Assembly (NCBI RefSeq): GCF_963678635.1
Contig: NC_087071.1
Span: 37,160,438 to 37,224,437, forward strand
Reading direction: 5' to 3'
DNA length: 64,000 nt
Source of the DNA: Symsagittifera roscoffensis
Taxonomy: Eukaryota > Xenacoelomorpha > Acoela > Convolutidae
Of this stretch, positions 10,268-21,054 are shown one piece after another. The position numbers and the translations under genes were made by a program. Each line of letters opens with the position of its first letter. Position 1 is the first letter of the stretch. The notes below the pieces were generated by a model, which saw only the letters and a list, made by a program, of their open reading frames with translations, was not told where the DNA came from and made no database searches.

Positions 10268-13200
10268 TTTTGCGCGATTAGCACTTAAGCGGAGACTTAA
10301 TTCGTCATTGGAATCGTTTCTAACTGGTTAATGGAAACTTATTTGCCAGTTTTACTAGAAGCAAAAGCTATCACGTTGTTTTTGAAATGTCGCGTGGGGG
10401 GTTGATTTTTGCAAAAAACCTCACATTAAAAAATAGTTTTATTTTATTACTTTTATTTAATTCATGTTGTTACTGCCCCATAGACCTCACTAGGCACTCG
10501 AAAACTTTAGGGCTTTGCTTTGACACAAGCAGTCTTGTTCAGTTTTGTGTTCGGTGTCGCTCTGGCGAAGAAAACTAACAAAAGTCTGTTGGCTATGTTT
10601 GACTTCAATTTGAATTCATTTGATGAAGGCTAGCAAAAATGCACTCTCCGAACACGAACATGAAATGGTGTAAAAAAATCTGAACGACGTGTATTTTCTC
10701 AGGTAGAATTTAATTTTTGCTTCCCAGTCGAAGATCAAATTTTGTCTTCTGACCAAGTTTTCTTAAGTTGAGTTTTATTATACAAGCAACGTTTCTGTTA
10801 TAGTATGAACCGTATTTTTTCCAATCTAAGTCGCAAATTTTGCAATAAAATAAGTTCGTTTTGGAAGTGTTCGTTTTGATAAATAACCAACTATTAAGTA
10901 CAGCCAATGCTAAGGCTTTTGACACAGACTTTCATTGTTCCGACTTCCGAATCGAAGGTATCTGATTGTTTGTGCTCGTATTGGTTTTTTCTTCAGACAA
11001 AACTCGACTTTTTAACTCGCCATTTTTGACAGTCAAAAGGTATTGTGTTCTGAGCTTATATTTGGAAAACTATTTCACTGGTGATCATTTTTCGTAAAAT
11101 TATGGGGGTTTAAAGATTGCTTTTTGGCCAATTTGGGACAATTAAGGCGCGATATATTTTGCGCGATTAGCACTTAAGCGGAGACTTAATTCGTCATTGG
11201 AATCGTTCCTAACTGTTAATGGAAACTTATTTGCCAGTTTTACTAGAAGCAAAAGCTATCACGTTGTTTTTGAAATGTCGCGTGGGGGGTTGATTTTTGC
11301 AAAAAACCTAACATTAAAAAAATAGTTTTTTTTCTATTACTTTTATTTAATTCATGTTGTTACTGCCCCATAGACCTCACTAGGCACTCGAAAACTTTAG
11401 GGCTTTGCTTTGACACAAGCAGTCTTGTTCAGTTTTGTGTTCGGTGTCGCTCTGGCGAAGAAAACTAACAAAAGTCTGTTGGCTATGTTTGACTTCAATT
11501 TGAATTCATCTGATGAAGGCTAGCAAAAATGCACTCTCAGAATACGAACATGATATGGTGTGAAAAAACCTGAACGACATGTATTTTCTCAGGTAGAATT
11601 TAATTTTTGCTTCCCAGTCGAAGATCAAATTTTATCTTTTGACCAAGTTTTCTTAAGTTGAGTTTTATTATACAAGCAATGTTTCTGTTATAGTATGAAC
11701 CGTATTTTTTCCAATCTAATTTGCAAATTTTGCGATAAAATAAGTTCGTTTTGGAAGTGTTCGTTTTGATAAAAAACCAACTATTAACTACAGCCAATGC
11801 TAAGGCTTTTGACACAGACTTTCATTGTTCCGACTTCCGAATCGAAGGTATCTGATTGTTTGTGCTCGTATTGGTTTTTTCTTCAGACAAAACTCGACTT
11901 TTTAACTCGCCATTTTTGACAGTCAAAAGGTATTGTGTTCTGAGCTTATATTTAGAAAAATATTTCACTGGTGATCATTTTTCGTAAAATTATGGGGGTG
12001 TAAAGATTGCTTTTTGGCCAATTTGGGACAATTAAGGCGCGATATATTTTGCGCGATTAGCACTTAAGCGGAGACTTAATTCGTCATTGGAATTGTTCCT
12101 AACTGGTTAATGGAAACTTATTCGCCAGTTTTACTAGAAGCAAAAGCTATCACGTTGTTTTTGAAATGTCGCGTGGGGGGTTGATTTTTGCAAAAAACCT
12201 CACATTAAAAAAAATAGTTTTATTTTATTACTTTTATTTAATTCATGTTGTTACTGCCCCATAGACCTCACTAGGCACTCGAAAACTTTAGGGCTTTGCT
12301 TTGACACAAGCAGTCTTGTTCAGTTTTGTGTTCGGTGTCGCTCTGGCGAAGAAAACTAACAAAAGTCTGTTGGCTATGTTTGACTTCAATTTGAATTCAT
12401 CTGATGAAGGCTAGCAAAAATGCACTCTCAGAATACGAACATGAAATGGTGTGAAAAAACCTGAACGACATGTATTTTCTCAGGTAGAATTTAATTTTTG
12501 CTTCCCAGTCGGAGATCAAATTTTATCTTTTGACCAAGTTTTCTTAAGTTGAGTTTTATTATACAAGCAATGTTTCTGTTATAGTATGAACCGTATTTTT
12601 TCCAATCTAATTTGCAAATTTTGCGATAAAATAAGTTCGTTTTGGAAGTGTTCGTTTTGATAAATAACCAACTATTAAGTACAGCCAATGCTAAGGCTTT
12701 TGACACAGACTTTCATCGTTCCGACTTCCGAATCGAAAGTATCTGATTGTTTGTGCTCATATTGGTTTTTTCTTCAGACAAAACTCGACTTTTTAACTCG
12801 CCATTTTTGACAGTCAAAAGGTTTTGTGTTCTGAGCTTATATTTGGAAAAATATTTCACTGGTGATCATTTTTCGTAAAATTATGGGGGTTTAAAGATTG
12901 CTTTTTGGCCAATTTGGGACAATTAAGGCGCGATATATTTTGCGCGATTAGCACTTAAACGGAGACCTAATTCGTCATTGGAATCGTTTCTAACTGGTTA
13001 ATGGAAACTTATTTGCCAGTTTTACTAGAAGCAAAAGCTATCACGTTGTTTTTGAAATGTCGCGTGGGGAGTTGATTTTTGCAAAAAACCTGACATTAAA
13101 AAAATAGTTTTATTTTATTACTTTTATTTAATTCATGTTGTTACTGCCCCATAGACCTCACTAGGCACTCGAAAACTTTAGGGCTTTGCTTTGACACAAG

Positions 13201-15501
13201 CAGTCTTGTTCAGTTTTGTGTTCGGTGTCGCTCTGGCGAAGAAAACTAACAAAAGTCTGTTGGCTATGTTTGACTTCAATTTGAATTCATTTGATGAAGG
13301 CTAGCAAAAATGCACTCTCCGAATACGAACATGAAATGGTGTAAAAAAACCTGAACGATGTGTATTTTCTCAGGTAGAATTTAATTTTTGCTTCCCAGTC
13401 GAAGATCAAATTTTGTCTTTTGACCAAGTTTTCTTAAGTTGAGTTTTATTATACAAGCAATGTTTCTGTTATAGTATGAACCGTATTTTTTCCAATCTAA
13501 GTCGCAAATTTTGCGATAAAATAAGTTCGTTTTGATAAATAACCAACTATTAAGTGCAGCCAATGCTAAGGCTTTTGACACAGACTTTCATTGTTCCGAC
13601 TTCCGAATCGAAAGTATCTGATTGTTTGTGCTCGTATTGGTTTTTTCTTCAGACAAAACTCGACTTTTTAACTCGCCATTTTTGACAGTCAAAAGGTATT
13701 GTGTTCTGAGCTTATATTTGGAAAAATATTTCACTGGTGATCATTTTTCGTAAAATTATGGGGGTTTAAAGATTGCTTTTTGGCCAATTTGGGACAATTA
13801 AGGCGCGATATATTTTGCGCGATTAGCACTTAAGCGGAGACTTAATTCGTCATTGGAATCGTTCCTAACTGGTTAATGGAAACTTATTTGCCAGTTTTAC
13901 TAGAAGCAAAAGCTATCACGTTGTTTTTGAAATGTCGCGTGGGGGGTTGATTTTTGCAAAAAACCTCACATTAAAAAAAATAGTTTTATTTTATTATTTT
14001 TATTTAATTCATGTTGTTACTGCCCCATAGACCTCACTAGGCACTCGAAAACTTTAGGGCTTTGCTTTGACACAAGCAGTCTTGTTCAGTTTTGTGTTCG
14101 GTGTCGCTCTGGCGAAGAAAACTAACAAAAGTCTGTTGGCTATGTTTGACTTCAATTTGAATTCATTTGATCAAGGCTAGCAAAAATGCACTCTCCGAAT
14201 ACGAACATGAAATGGTGTAAAAAAACCTGAACGATGTGTATTTTCTCAGGTAGAATTTAATTTTTGCTTCCCAGTCGAAGATCAAATTTTGTCTTTTGAC
14301 CAAGTTTTCTTAAGTTGAGTTTTATTATACAAGCAATGTTTCTGTTATAGTATGAACCGTATTTTTTCCAATCTAAGTCGCAAATTTTGCGATAAAATAA
14401 GTTCGTTTTGATAAATAATCAACTATTAAGTGCAGCCAATGCTAAGGCTTTTGACACAGACTTTCATTGTTCCGACTTCCGAATCGAAAGTATCTGATTG
14501 TTTGTGCTCGTATTGGTTTTTTCTTCAGAAAAAACTCGACTTTTTAACTCGCCATTTTTGACAGTCAAAAGGTATTGTGTTCTGAGCTTATATTTGGAAA
14601 AATATTTCACTGGTGATCATTTTTCGTAAAATTATGGGGGTTTAAAGATTGCTTTTTGGCCAATTTGGGACAATTAAGGCGCGATATATTTTGCGCGATT
14701 AGCACTTAAGCGGAGACTTAATTCGTCATTGGAATCGTTCCTAACTGGTTAATGGAAACTTATTTGCCAGTTTTACTAGAAGCAAAAGCTATCACGTTGT
14801 TTTTGAAATGTCGCTTGGGGGGTTGATTTTTGCAAAAAACCTCACATTAAAAAAATAGTTTTATTTTATTACCTTTATTTAATTCATGTTGTTACTGCCC
14901 CATAGACCTCACTAGGCACTCGAAAACTTTAGGGTTTTGCTTTGACACAAGCAGTCTTGTTCAGTTTTGTGTTCGGTGTCGCTCTGGCAAAGAAAACTAA
15001 CAAAAGTCTGTTGGCTATGTTTGACTTCAATTTGAATTCATTTGATGAAGGCTAGCAAAAATGCACTCTCCGAATACGAACATGAAATGGTGTAAAAAAA
15101 TTCTGAACGACGTGTATTTTCTCAGGTAGAATTTAATGTTTGCTTCCCAGTCGAAGATCAAATTTTGTCTTTTGACCAAATTTTCTTAAGTTGAGTTTTA
15201 TTATACAAGCAATGTTTCTGTTATAGTATGAACCGTATTTTTTTCAATCTAAGTCGCAAATTTTGCGATAAAATAAGTTCGTTTTGGAAGTGTTCGTTTC
15301 GATAAATAACCAACTATTAAGTGCAGCCAATGCTAAGGCTTTTGACACAGACTTTCATTGTTCCGACTTCCGAATCGAAAGTATCTGATTGTTTGTGCTC
15401 GTATTGGTTTTTTCTTCAGACAAAACTCGACTTTTTAACTCGCCATTTTTGACAGTCAAAAGGTATTGTGTTCTGAGCTTATATTTGGAAAAATATTTCA
15501 C

Positions 15502-16962
15502 TTGTTTTTTTCATTTATCGTCGGTTTTTGGGTTAAATTTTGTACGTGTGCTCGAGAAATTTGGCTAAATTTAAATTGATCACCTAAACTTAACAAGTAA
15601 AAAAGGTTTGTAACAATTAACTAAATTGAAATTAGGAAATGATATGTGAACTCTAATGCTGCAGCTAGTGAACTCATGATAAATTTTCTGTCATAAAAAT
15701 AGATTACCGGCACAAACATGTTGATATGTAATGCTAGTGCTTCTATAGCTTTCAATTAATCTATCGCACTTAAAGTTTCTGTGAAAATTTCTGGGTTGTC
15801 TTCTGGGTTGACTTTGCGTTTGTCTTCAAATTTGAATTTTATCAAAATCCTTCGAAATTTTTTCGTTTGTCTTTTTGTCGGCATTTTTTGTTTTTTTCAC
15901 TCTCAAAGTGCATGGCAGATTGTCGTTGATTGAAAAAAAAATCCATTCTGTCAATGAAATATGGTACAAACGAAGTTTTCCGAAAAAAAGCACTCATTTC
16001 CCGTTGCTCTTTTGTTAGTTCAAATTCAGTTTTGAAAACTCGATTGCAGTTTTCTCGCTATTTTAGTTTCTCAAGATCAGAATTATTTGAAAAAAATATA
16101 TACGTTTTCCGATTAACTTCGGTGACCTTGAGCAATTCAACTGGTCAAAAATTACAGCGTTTTAGGTTAACAGTTTTCTTAAACTGATTCTTACGTCTCA
16201 AATCAGTGAGAAACTGGAAAATGAAGTCGAAATGAGCAGCTTTAGATTAATTAACTTCGTTCAGATTCGTTTATCAAAAAACATTTTGCCATCAGTTTGC
16301 CATGAACAATTTGGCATGAACCAATTTCACTTACCGAATGTCCGAAGAAAGAATTGACGAAGAATTTGGGAGATGAATAAATTAGATAAAAATTTGGCTG
16401 AACAAAACTCGAGTAATATTAAAGACTCTGAGAAAACTATTAAACTGACACAGAGATAACGTAACAATTCTAGCGAGTTATTCAGTACTTGAAGGGTAAC
16501 TTGTTTCCGTTTTGGCTACCGAACGCGTAATGGCACTTTCGATTCGCGCTGGTGCTCTTTTTTCAAGCACCAAAAATAAACGTCGATCAAGCTTGTTTCA
16601 TCTATCGGCGCCGAGTAGCTTGAGGTATAAGAAATCAATTTCAGTCAATAATAAAATGGAGTTATTTCAATGAATACTAAAAAAATTGATTTACTCTCTG
16701 ATATGAAAGTTGATCTCACAATTTCAAATATAATACCTAAAACAACTTGATAAAAAAAAACAATTTATTTTTACCGGAATTTAGTTTTCTAGTTAAGGGC
16801 AAATTATTGAAAATATAGGTGACCTTGAGCATTTTAGGTGGTGATAACCACTTAACATTTTGGGTTTGTTTAGTTTTTTGATAGATTTTGAGTGGTTTTT
16901 ACTTGCGGAAATTACTGGTGATAAAATTGAAAACCGGCGTCGAATTGAGCAGTTTTAGGTTA
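15502..16962. repeat. AT-rich flank with a diverged direct-repeat module (empty site of the solo element)
   Basis: No gene is seen. A module running GTGACCTTGAGCA ... ATGAGCAGCTTTAGATTAATTAACTTCGTTCAGATTCG occurs at about 16120-16290. It recurs at 16818-16962 plus 17505-17560, where it is split by the 542-bp element described next. The left copy is therefore a natural empty site. Confidence 0.6.
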
Positions 16963-17504
16963 TTGTTCCGACTTTCGATACGAAAGTAACGGAATATTTG
17001 TGCTCGGGGTGGGTTTTTTTTTCTTCAGACAGATTTCGACTTTTTAACTAGCCATTTTTGACGGAATTTTTTATATCATTCAAAAGGCATTGTTGTCCTG
17101 AGCTTAAATTTGAAAAGATTTTTCACCTGTGATCATTTTTCGTAAAGTTATGAGGGTTTAAAGATTGCCATTTTGGCCATTTTGACCAATTTGGGACAAT
17201 TAACACGCGATATAATTCGCGCTATTAACGCGTAAGCGGAGACTAAATCCGTCTTATTAATCGTTCCAAATTGGTTGAACGAAGCTTGTTTGCCATAATT
17301 GATTTGTTACAAGGAACGAAAACTATCTTTTTCTACTTTATATGGCGTGTGGGGGGATGATCTTCATAAAAAATTTCAAATTTTAGAAAAAAAAATTTTC
17401 ATTTTATTTTATTTCATATAATGTTTTTATGTTATTACTGCTGCTCCATAAACCTTCAAAGCAGTCGGAACATTCAGGGCTTCGCCCTGATACGAGCAGT
17501 CTGG
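16963..17504 (+). mobile_element. 542-bp Helentron-like non-autonomous element (solo copy)
   Basis: Boundaries come from comparison with the unoccupied paralogous site near 16235-16265: GGTTA, then the element, then TTTAAC, against GATTAATTAAC. The 5' end is TTGTTCCGACTTTCG. Near the 3' end a 10-bp inverted copy of the 5' subterminal repeat (AGTCGGAACA) is followed by the hairpin TCAGGGCTTCGCCCTGA and a tail ending CAGTCTGG. Subterminal inverted repeats, a 3' hairpin and insertion at a T-rich dinucleotide with no long target duplication are the marks of Helentrons and their non-autonomous relatives. No coding sequence is present. The family is homologous to the macrosatellite unit and to the inverted copy at 18931-19462. 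Membership of the Helentron class is inference; the repeat relationships are seen directly. Confidence 0.6.
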
Positions 17505-18791
17505 TTTAACTTTGTTCAGATTCGTTGACCGAAACGGATATTGCCAAGAATTTGGCATTAATTCAAAATTCGCACACCCGACAAAAAATAAGAAAATTTT
17601 ACAATAATTTTCAAACCTGAACGCCCTTACCCCTCAGGGATTCGACCCCATGTCGACCCAAAGAGTCCCCCCTTTGCACTATTTTGAGATATACAATTTT
17701 GGCTGACTGACCCCAAAACTTTTCTAAAGGTGCCTTCGGCGCCAATATATACTAATTTTTTAAACGTTCCACCAAATGAAAATGTAAGAACAGTTGTTGA
17801 GATAACTTTCTAAAACTGCATATTTACAAACAAAAGCACGTTAATGAGTTTCGAAGAACGGTAGAAACTGTACTCGCACCTCAAAATTGAAAATTCGAAC
17901 TGAAAACACGAATTAAGACGTGTCTGTTCTATTGATGACTCATTATAATTAGTTGTGTTCTATCGAATTCGTGTGTCTTTGCTTGCTCGATTTTTAATGC
18001 GCAGTATGGCTGTTGTAAAATGTTTGTTGGCATAAAATGTTTGTTACATGATTGCCTTGTCTATTCTCCGTACAAACTTCCATGATAATAAGAATTCTTT
18101 GCGGCAGAGTTTTTGCTAGAAGAGTTTCCGATACTGATGTCTCGAATTCAAAAACATCAGTTTGATATAATTTGATCACAGATTCAAAAACACAAATTAA
18201 CCATGACAAAGCAATTAGTAGGAACTTTATATAATTTGCTATAGGAACTATATATAGAAACGTATGTCCATAATGGCAATTTTTGATGGGTTATACTATG
18301 CGTTTACATGCGAACAGTTGGGCCATCGTCTTGATAGGAGTTATCTCGTTAATCCGCTGTTCGAATCTTTAAGTTCCGAGTTTTGTTGTTTTGTCCTGTT
18401 TTTCCCCTGACATTTTGACTTTTAACTAACACTGTTTTGTCAGATTATTATACCATCTGAGAAAATTGAATCGAAAAATAATGCCAAAAAAAGTTTATTG
18501 TGAAATTGTTCATCTGTTTTAAACACTTCATCATTTTCATGAAAAAAAAACTACTTAAGATACATCATAGAGCAGCCTTGTTTCACTTTTCGTACAGACA
18601 GATGCTAATATGATCAAATGTTGGTTCTGCAGGTTTTTAAATAAACTTTGACATAAATTTCAAACATAAAACTTTAACTCCTTGGCTCATCATAGTTTTT
18701 TTGCGCTTCTCTCTCTAAATTAGTTCCTCAATAAAATTGGCAGATCTTTTTTTTGTTAACTTTTTTGTAAAATTTTAGTTAGAACCAGCAC
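17505..18791. other. AT-rich region without a supported gene
   Basis: The start is the right half of the split direct-repeat module. The rest shows no convincing exon. A 71-codon minus frame at 17994-18209 starts at TTG and lacks clear splice sites, so I do not call it. Confidence 0.4.
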
Positions 18792-20543
18792 CATTAAGAA
18801 GCCAAACTGTGCATTCTGTGCATTGTAAGCGGATTCCACAACAGGCCAAAATCATCTTTGTCGCAGAATTCGCAACTTTGCTACTTTTCTTTGATCTTCT
18901 TCGCTGTTTTGGATTCCAAAAACAAACAAAATTGCTCGTATCAGGGCGAAGCCCTGAATGTTCCGACTGCCTTTTAACGTTTAAGGAGCAGTAATAACCT
19001 ATAAAAATAAAATGTACAAAAATTAAATGAAAAAAATTTTTTTTTAATTTGAAATGTTTTTTTTAAACAAAAATCATCGCCCTACACGCCATATAAAGTA
19101 CAAAAGAATATGTTTCGCTCCTTGTAACAAATCAATTATGGCAATTAAGCTTCTTTCAACCAATTTGGAACGATTTCTAAGACGGATGAAACCTCCGCTT
19201 ACGCGTTAATAGCGCGAAATATATCGCGTGTTAATTATCCCAAGTTGGCCAAATTGGCAATTTTTAAACCCCCTAACTTTACGAAAAATGATCACAGGTG
19301 AAATATCTTTTCAAGTTTAAGCTCAAAACAACAATACCTTTCGAATGATATTAAAAAAATTCCGTTAAAAATGGCTAGTTAAAAAGTCGAAATTTGTCTG
19401 AAGAAAAAAAACCCACCCCGAGCACAAATATTCCGTTACTTTCGTATCGAAAGTCGGAACAAATACATAAAACACAGTACGTGTTAAAATCTCTCCAAAG
19501 ATAGACGAATTCGCGAAATCCGCTACAGTACTTGCGGAATCCAGAACAGTTTGTGGAATCCATAAACAAATAATAAGACATTTGTGTAGTTAAACTGAGC
19601 TGTTGCGGATTCCGTTTACACATATCCATATGTGTATTATAGCGTTTCAAAATATCTTTTAATTACTGGTCACCAGAAAAATTAATCTCAATTACTAAAT
19701 TGATCATTTACCAGTTGAAATACCAAACGTTTGGTCTCAATTCCTGTCAACCCAACTTCAATCCCAAATCCTGTCAACTTCGATCTCAACTTCGATCCCA
19801 AATACTGACTTTTTGAACTCGGATCCCAAATACTGACATACCGATCGCAAATTCTGACCTATTTCGATCTGAACCTCGATCCCAAGTAATGATGCAATCC
19901 CAAATACTGACCTACCGATCCCAAACTCTGACCTACTTCGATTTGAACCTCGATCCCAAATACTGATGCAATCCCAAGTACTTTGCGTTTTGTTTCCAAA
20001 CACTCTCAAGCGAATGACTACAAATACTGAATTTTTTCGGCGTTGTGTTTCAAAATACTAAAAGGTTACATCCACCGGTTTAGTTAACAAATGTATTGAG
20101 ATTTGTTCTAGGACACCGCTGACAATGGTCATTGCCTTTACTTTCTGCATTGCTATAGATAAGAATTCCAGCTCTAGCTTTTTATTGCTCACATGCAAGT
20201 TCAGTAATAAACAAAACCCTGAATCCACATGCAGTTTGCGAAATCCGCTTACAAGTTTTGCGGGTACCACTTACATTTGCGGATTCCACTTACATTTTGT
20301 GGAATCCACTTACAGTTGCGGAATTCAGAATTACTAGCTATACTCGCTTCTTGTAGAATCCGCGATACAAGAAATATGCCAACAAAATTTACGTTACAGG
20401 AGTTTGAATTGGGAATCCAAGGAAGTTTTGAGAGTGGAATCCACAGACATTTTGGAACATGTTTAAGGGTTTGTCTATGGAACCCAGGAACATACAGACG
20501 CAGAACTGTGCGCCTATCCAGTTCACCGTTTGGCCTCGTAATG
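18792..20543. mobile_element. Terminal-inverted-repeat element, copy A (1.75 kb, with nested insertion)
   Basis: The left end CATTAAGAAGCCAAACTGTGCA pairs with the right end, whose complement is CATTACGAGGCCAAACGGTG. The interior carries many short words based on GCGGAATCCGC and GGATTCCACTTAC, and an imperfect tandem of GATCCCAAATACTGAC (about 19740-20010). Both recur in copy B at 34240-35589. A Helentron-like element is nested at 18931-19462; without it copies A and B are about the same length. No transposase frame is visible, so it is a non-autonomous DNA-transposon-like or foldback element. Confidence 0.7.
18931..19462 (-). mobile_element. Helentron-like element, inverted copy nested in terminal-repeat element A
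   Basis: Read on the minus strand it begins TTGTTCCGACTTTCGATACGAAAG (complement of 19438-19462). It ends with the AGTCGGAACA repeat, the TCAGGGCTTCGCCCTGA hairpin and GATACGAGCA, like the copy at 16963-17504. Copy B of the host element has the uninterrupted sequence CACAAAAAATACCTAAAACAC, so the insertion went into a short A/T run. The two solo copies face each other about 1.4 kb apart. Confidence 0.65.
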
Positions 20544-20762
20544 ACCGAAGTTTCATGGATAAAATCGGATTATAAAAGATGGATTCTTGTTCACTGAATT
20601 GCTGTCTATATAATCAACTAACATGGCAAATTTAGACAATGTAGTGGTCTCTTAATCCATTAGAATCGATTTTTTTTCAAAAATTATGTTATAATCTCCA
20701 TTTTTGTTTTCAATATGATTGATTTTTTTTGTAGATTATACTCTACTTTTTGCAGCTTTCTG

Positions 20763-21054
20763 CAAAACTCGAGCGCAAACGAACACCTTTATCCTTATAA
20801 TCACGATTCACTACAGTAGTATTGGAAATACTACACGGACAAAGGACCATTTTCTAAAATGTTTTTTATTAACCCAATTCTAAGTTGGAGCGTGCCATTT
20901 AAATTAAAGTCTCTTTTCACTTAATCAAATATTGACTGATTTATCCTTATTAGGACTATAAAATCTTGTTTTGAAAATCCACTTATTTTTAAATACTTAA
21001 CAAATTTTTCTCATTCTTTAATGCTCAGTATTTTGAAAGGGCGGCGATTACTAA
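20763..21054. repeat. Dispersed ~292-bp repeat, copy 1
   Basis: Closely matches 25620-25914 in the same orientation, including ACTACAGTAGTATTGGAAAT and GGCGG at the end. The two copies are 4.86 kb apart. They could be LTRs of a decayed element or a simple dispersed repeat; the sequence between them shows no retroelement motifs. Confidence 0.7.

Larger units (their letters stand above)
3738..15501. repeat. Macrosatellite: about 12 tandem copies of a ~890-bp unit
   Basis: Copies begin with GTGTCGCTCTGGCG-like sequence near 3738, 4634, 5521, 6411, 7301, 8190, 10552, 11442, 12332, 13222, 14102 and 14983; the last is truncated at about 15501. Copy 6 is split by a LINE insertion. Copies are very similar and neighbours share private variants: copies 10 and 11 share a 15-bp deletion, copies 8 and 9 share AATTTGC, and copies 4, 5, 6, 8 and 9 share GAACGACATGT. 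This is the signature of local unequal exchange. Each copy carries a 71-codon minus-strand frame beginning MSKALALA that is intact in ten copies and stopped in copies 11 and 12. The other ~580 bp of each unit (from TTGTTCCGACTTCCG to about CAAGCAGTCTTG) is homologous to the solo element at 16963-17504. Confidence 0.93.

Noticed and set aside
3738-15501. CRISPR-like or gene-family interpretation of the regular repeats
   Set aside because: Units are ~890 bp and contiguous without spacers, in a eukaryotic setting; it is a macrosatellite.
20229-20597. 122-codon plus frame, and similar frames at 34149-34746 and 35131-35613
   Set aside because: They translate the GCGGAATCCGC-type subterminal repeats of the terminal-inverted-repeat element; no stable reading frame is shared between copies A and B.
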